Shown: positions 61,525 to 64,000 of the stretch, piece after piece
How positions within the stretch are numbered: position 1 is the stretch's first letter
Layout: each line of letters opens with the position of its first letter
NCBI GenBank assembly: GCA_963826475.1
Contig: CAWGXC010000001.1
Span: 1 to 64,000, forward strand
Source of the DNA: RHKX01 sp963826475
Lineage (GTDB): Bacteria > Actinomycetota > Thermoleophilia > Solirubrobacterales > 70-9
Direction of reading: 5' to 3'
DNA length: 64,000 nt
The notes under the pieces: generated by a model
The model's database searches: none
What the model was told of the DNA's origin: nothing
The model's input: only the letters and a program-made list of their open reading frames with translations
Position numbers and translations under genes: made by a program

Positions 61525-61814
61525 TGGACGCCCGCCAGATCATCGTCGAGCCGGTCGTCTCCGAGAAGAGCTACGCGCTGATGGCGGAGGGCAAGTACAC
61601 CTTCCGCGTCAACGACCGCGCTCACAAGACCCAGATTTCACACGCGGTCCAGCAGATCTTCGGCGTCAGGGTCGTCGCCGTGCGCACCTCGCACGTCCGC
61701 GCCAAGCCGAAGCGCCGCGGCCTGCACAAGGGCAAGACCCGCGCGTGGAAGAAGGCAATCGTCGAGCTCGCGCCCGGCGATCAGATCGAACTCTTCGAAG
61801 GCTCAACGGAGTAG
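61524..61814 (+). CDS. rplW: 50S ribosomal protein L23
   Basis: Exit-port docking protein for trigger factor and SRP, 96 aa. DARQIIVEPVVSEKSYALMAEGKYTFRVNDRAHKTQISHAVQQIFGVRVVAVRT and KPKRRGLHKGKTRAWKKAIVELAPG match. The ATG overlaps the rplD stop (TGATG). Confidence 0.97.
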   Translation: MDARQIIVEPVVSEKSYALMAEGKYTFRVNDRAHKTQISHAVQQIFGVRVVAVRTSHVRAKPKRRGLHKGKTRAWKKAIVELAPGDQIELFEGSTE

Positions 61815-61825
61815 GTGGCTGACTG

Positions 61826-62671
61826 ATGGCGATTCGCAAGACAAAGCCGACCAGCCCGGGACGCCGCTTCGCGACGTACCAGGACCGCTCGGAGCTGACG
61901 GCCTCGAAGCCGCACAAGAAGCTGACCAAGGGCAAGAAGAGCTCCGGTGGCCGTAACTCCTACGGTCGCGTCACCTCGCGCCATCGCGGCGGCGGCGCCA
62001 AGCGCCGGTACCGCGAGATCGATTTCAAGCGGACCAAGGACGGGGTTCCCGCCAAGGTCGCGACGATCGAGTACGACCCGAACCGCACGACCTACATCGC
62101 GCTGCTGCACTACGCCGACGGCGCCAAGGCCTACATGCTCGCTCCGGCCGGCGTGAAGGTCGGCGACGTGGTCTCCTCGGGCCCGGGCTCGGACATCCGC
62201 CCGGGTAACGCGATGGAGCTCGGCGCGGTCCCGACCGGCACGATCGTCCACAACGTCGAGCTCAAGCCCGGCCAGGGTGGCCGCATGGGCCGCGCCGCCG
62301 GCACCGCCATCCAGGTGGTCGCCAAGGACGGCGGCATGATCACCCTTCGCCTTCCCTCGTCGGAGATGCGCATGGTGCGCGCCGAGTGCCGGGCGACGAT
62401 CGGTACGCTCTCCAACGCCGAGCACCAGAACGTGACCGTCGGCAAGGCCGGTCGCAGCCGCCACAAGGGCAAGCGCCCGCAGAGCCGCGGCATCGCGATG
62501 AACCCGGTGGACCATCCGCACGGCGGCGGCGAGGCACATAAGGGCCCGGGCGGCCATCCGAAGACACCATGGGGCAAGCCGACGCTCGGCTATCGCACCC
62601 GGAAGAAGAACAAGCAGTCCAGCGCGATGATCGTTCGCGGTCGCCGGCGCGGCAAGAAGAAGGGACGTTAA
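61826..62671 (+). CDS. rplB: 50S ribosomal protein L2
   Basis: Universally conserved 23S-binding protein, 281 aa. SSGGRNSYGRVTSRHRGGGAKRRYREIDFKR, GRAAGTAIQVVAKDGGMITLRLPSSEMRMV and NPVDHPHGGGEAHKGPGGHPKTPWGKPTLGYRTR, with the essential His, are intact. Confidence 0.98.
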   Translation: MAIRKTKPTSPGRRFATYQDRSELTASKPHKKLTKGKKSSGGRNSYGRVTSRHRGGGAKRRYREIDFKRTKDGVPAKVATIEYDPNRTTYIALLHYADGAKAYMLAPAGVKVGDVVSSGPGSDIRPGNAMELGAVPTGTIVHNVELKPGQGGRMGRAAGTAIQVVAKDGGMITLRLPSSEMRMVRAECRATIGTLSNAEHQNVTVGKAGRSRHKGKRPQSRGIAMNPVDHPHGGGEAHKGPGGHPKTPWGKPTLGYRTRKKNKQSSAMIVRGRRRGKKKGR

Positions 62672-62680
62672 GAAACTTTC

Positions 62681-62956
62681 ATGAGTCGATCGAGCAAAAA
62701 AGGCCCCTACGTCGAGGAACGGCTGATGGCGCGCGTCGAGGCGATGAACGCCTCCGGCACCAAGCAGATGCTGAAGACGTGGTCGCGCCGCTCAACCGTG
62801 TTCCCGGAGATGGTCGGTCACACGATCGCCGTCCACGACGGCCGCAAGCACGTGCCCGTGTTCGTCTCCGAGTCGATGGTCGGCCACAAGCTCGGCGAGT
62901 TCGCTCCCACCCGCACCTTCCGCGCCCACTCCGGCAGGGCCAAGGAGGAGCGCTGA
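62681..62956 (+). CDS. rpsS: 30S ribosomal protein S19
   Basis: Head protein contacting S13 and tRNA, 91 aa. SRSSKKGPYVEERLMARVEAMN, TWSRRSTVFPEMVGHTIAVHDGRKHVPVFVSESMVGHKLGEFAPTRTFRAH is typical. The stop overlaps the rplV start by one base. Confidence 0.97.
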   Translation: MSRSSKKGPYVEERLMARVEAMNASGTKQMLKTWSRRSTVFPEMVGHTIAVHDGRKHVPVFVSESMVGHKLGEFAPTRTFRAHSGRAKEER

Positions 62957-63336
62957 TGGCCGCCGCCAAGACCAGGACGCCCGCCGAGGCTCCGATCGTC
63001 CAGGCGAAGGCGCGCTACGTGCGCACCGCTCCCCGCAAGGTCCGCGTCGTCGCCGACCAGATTCGCGGCATGGAGGTCGAGCGAGCGATCGCGTTGCTCA
63101 CCTTCTCCTCGCGCGGCGCCTCGGTGCCCGTCCTCAAGCTTCTCCGCTCGGCAGCCGCGAACGCCGAGAACAACAACGATCTCGACCCCGAGGAGCTGCG
63201 GATCGCCAGCATCTCCGTGGACGAGGGGCCGACGATGCGACGATTCCGCCCCCGCGCCCGTGGCCGCGCGACCCGCATCGAGAAGCGCAGCTGCCACATC
63301 AACATCGCCCTCACCCCGATTCCCGACGCCGACTGA
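62956..63336 (+). CDS. rplV: 50S ribosomal protein L22
   Basis: Exit-tunnel protein, 126 aa. KARYVRTAPRKVRVVADQIRGMEVERAIALLTFS and VDEGPTMRRFRPRARGRATRIEKRSCHINIAL form the conserved core and extended loop. The start ATG overlaps the rpsS stop. Confidence 0.97.
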   Translation: MAAAKTRTPAEAPIVQAKARYVRTAPRKVRVVADQIRGMEVERAIALLTFSSRGASVPVLKLLRSAAANAENNNDLDPEELRIASISVDEGPTMRRFRPRARGRATRIEKRSCHINIALTPIPDAD

Positions 63337-63350
63337 GAGAGATTTAGTCA

Positions 63351-64000
63351 ATGGGACAGAAGATCAACCCCGAAGGCTTTCGAGTCGGCTACATCCATGA
63401 CTGGAAGTCGAACTGGTTCGATGAGCGCAACTTTGCCGACGCCCTCGTCGAGGACGTTCAGATCCGTGCCCACATCGAGGGCAAGCTCGCACACGCCGGG
63501 CTCTCCGACATCGAGATCCGCAAGCAGCGCGGCGAGGTGACCGTCGACATCCACACGGCCCGCCCGGGGATCGTGATCGGCAAGTCCGGCTCCGAGGTCG
63601 ACGCGCTGCGCCGCGAGCTGCACAAGCTCACCGGCAAGCCGGTCCGGGTCAACATCCGTGAGATCAAGCGACCGGAGCTCGACGCGAAGCTGGTCGCTCA
63701 GTCGATCGCCGAGCAGCTCGAGGGACGGGTCGCCTTCCGCCGCGCCATGAAGCGCGCGCTGACGTCCGCGATGCGCTCCGGCGCCAAGGGCGTGAAGGTC
63801 CAGGTCTCCGGTCGCCTCGGCGGTTCTGAGATGGCCCGCACCGAGGGCTACTCCGACGGTCGCGTCCCGCTGCACACCCTGCGCGCGGACATCGACTACG
63901 GCTTCGTCGAGGCCAAGACGACGACCGGCCGGATCGGCGTGAAGTGCTGGATCAACAAGGGCGAGGTCATGCCCGAGGGTTACGGCGCCGGTCCCGAAGA
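63351..64000 (+). CDS. rpsC: 30S ribosomal protein S3, cut by window end
   Basis: mRNA-entry protein with KH domain. MGQKINPEGFRVGYIHDWKSNWF, the KH loop ARPGIVIGKSGSEVDALRRELHKL, and GVKVQVSGRLGGSEMARTEGYSDGRVPLHTLRADIDYGFVEAKTTTGRIGVKCWI are present. About 216 codons are visible and the reading frame runs off the window. A GAGAGA box precedes the ATG. Confidence 0.97.
   Translation, partial: MGQKINPEGFRVGYIHDWKSNWFDERNFADALVEDVQIRAHIEGKLAHAGLSDIEIRKQRGEVTVDIHTARPGIVIGKSGSEVDALRRELHKLTGKPVRVNIREIKRPELDAKLVAQSIAEQLEGRVAFRRAMKRALTSAMRSGAKGVKVQVSGRLGGSEMARTEGYSDGRVPLHTLRADIDYGFVEAKTTTGRIGVKCWINKGEVMPEGYGAGPE

Overview
This is a high-GC bacterial chromosome window, most likely from an actinobacterium and perhaps from the Thermoleophilia/Solirubrobacterales. 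The reasons are GC-saturated third codon positions in rpoB/rpoC/fusA, an L10-type leader RNA, TANNNT -10 boxes placed almost on start codons (leaderless style), frequent TTG/GTG starts, and an actinobacterial-length RpoC. The lineage is inferred from sequence style; no marker was compared with a database.

The backbone is the universal rplJ-rplL / rpoB-rpoC / rpsL-rpsG / fusA-tuf / rpsJ-rplC-rplD-rplW-rplB-rpsS-rplV-rpsC string, but it is broken by accessory DNA at three joints where neighbours are usually adjacent or close. About 35 kb lies between rplL (ends 1413) and rpoB (starts 36592), about 2.2 kb between rpoC (ends 44263) and rpsL (46467), and about 9 kb between rpsG (ends 47339) and fusA (56370). 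From fusA to the window end the ribosomal order is normal; rpsC is cut by the edge.

Region 1474-11345 holds a small unknown gene, a secreted metzincin-like protease with PKD and PPC-like domains, a WbaP-type initiating sugar-phosphate transferase, an ECF sigma factor that converges on a small membrane protein, a Wzy/WaaL-type polymerase or ligase, a Gly-rich wall-type protein, a clan-A glycoside hydrolase and an RTX-repeat secreted protein closed by a strong terminator. Region 11501-19331 is a plus-strand glycan operon: gmd (with two frameshifts), fcl, a NeuA-like cytidylyltransferase, a 2-hydroxyacid dehydrogenase, a Wzt/Wzm ABC exporter with a sugar-binding tail, an SDR and a sulfotransferase. 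Region 19345-36381 holds a second sulfotransferase, two giant multidomain proteins facing each other tail to tail (about 1386 aa plus strand, 1873 aa minus strand), and a minus-strand operon of a sulfotransferase, a GT2, a cyclase, a TagF-like transferase, an APS-kinase/methyltransferase fusion and an NKWYS-type sulfotransferase-like protein.

Taken together the accessory genes look like a system for a sulfated, possibly fucosylated and methylated, surface glycan. GDP-fucose would come from gmd/fcl (if gmd works), a CMP-sugar may come from the cytidylyltransferase, and PAPS may come from the APS-kinase domain. The chain would be started by the WbaP-like enzyme and extended by the giant and stand-alone glycosyltransferases. 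Five sulfotransferase-like domains and two FkbM methyltransferase domains would decorate it, and Wzm/Wzt would export it. No Wzx flippase and no ATP sulfurylase were seen here. The most unusual items are the two giant proteins, which share a paralogous GT42/DUF115-like N-terminal domain followed by another glycosyltransferase, a long coiled coil and a tailoring or binding module. A short palindromic repeat is also dispersed in three copies at gene 3' ends between 44 and 54 kb.
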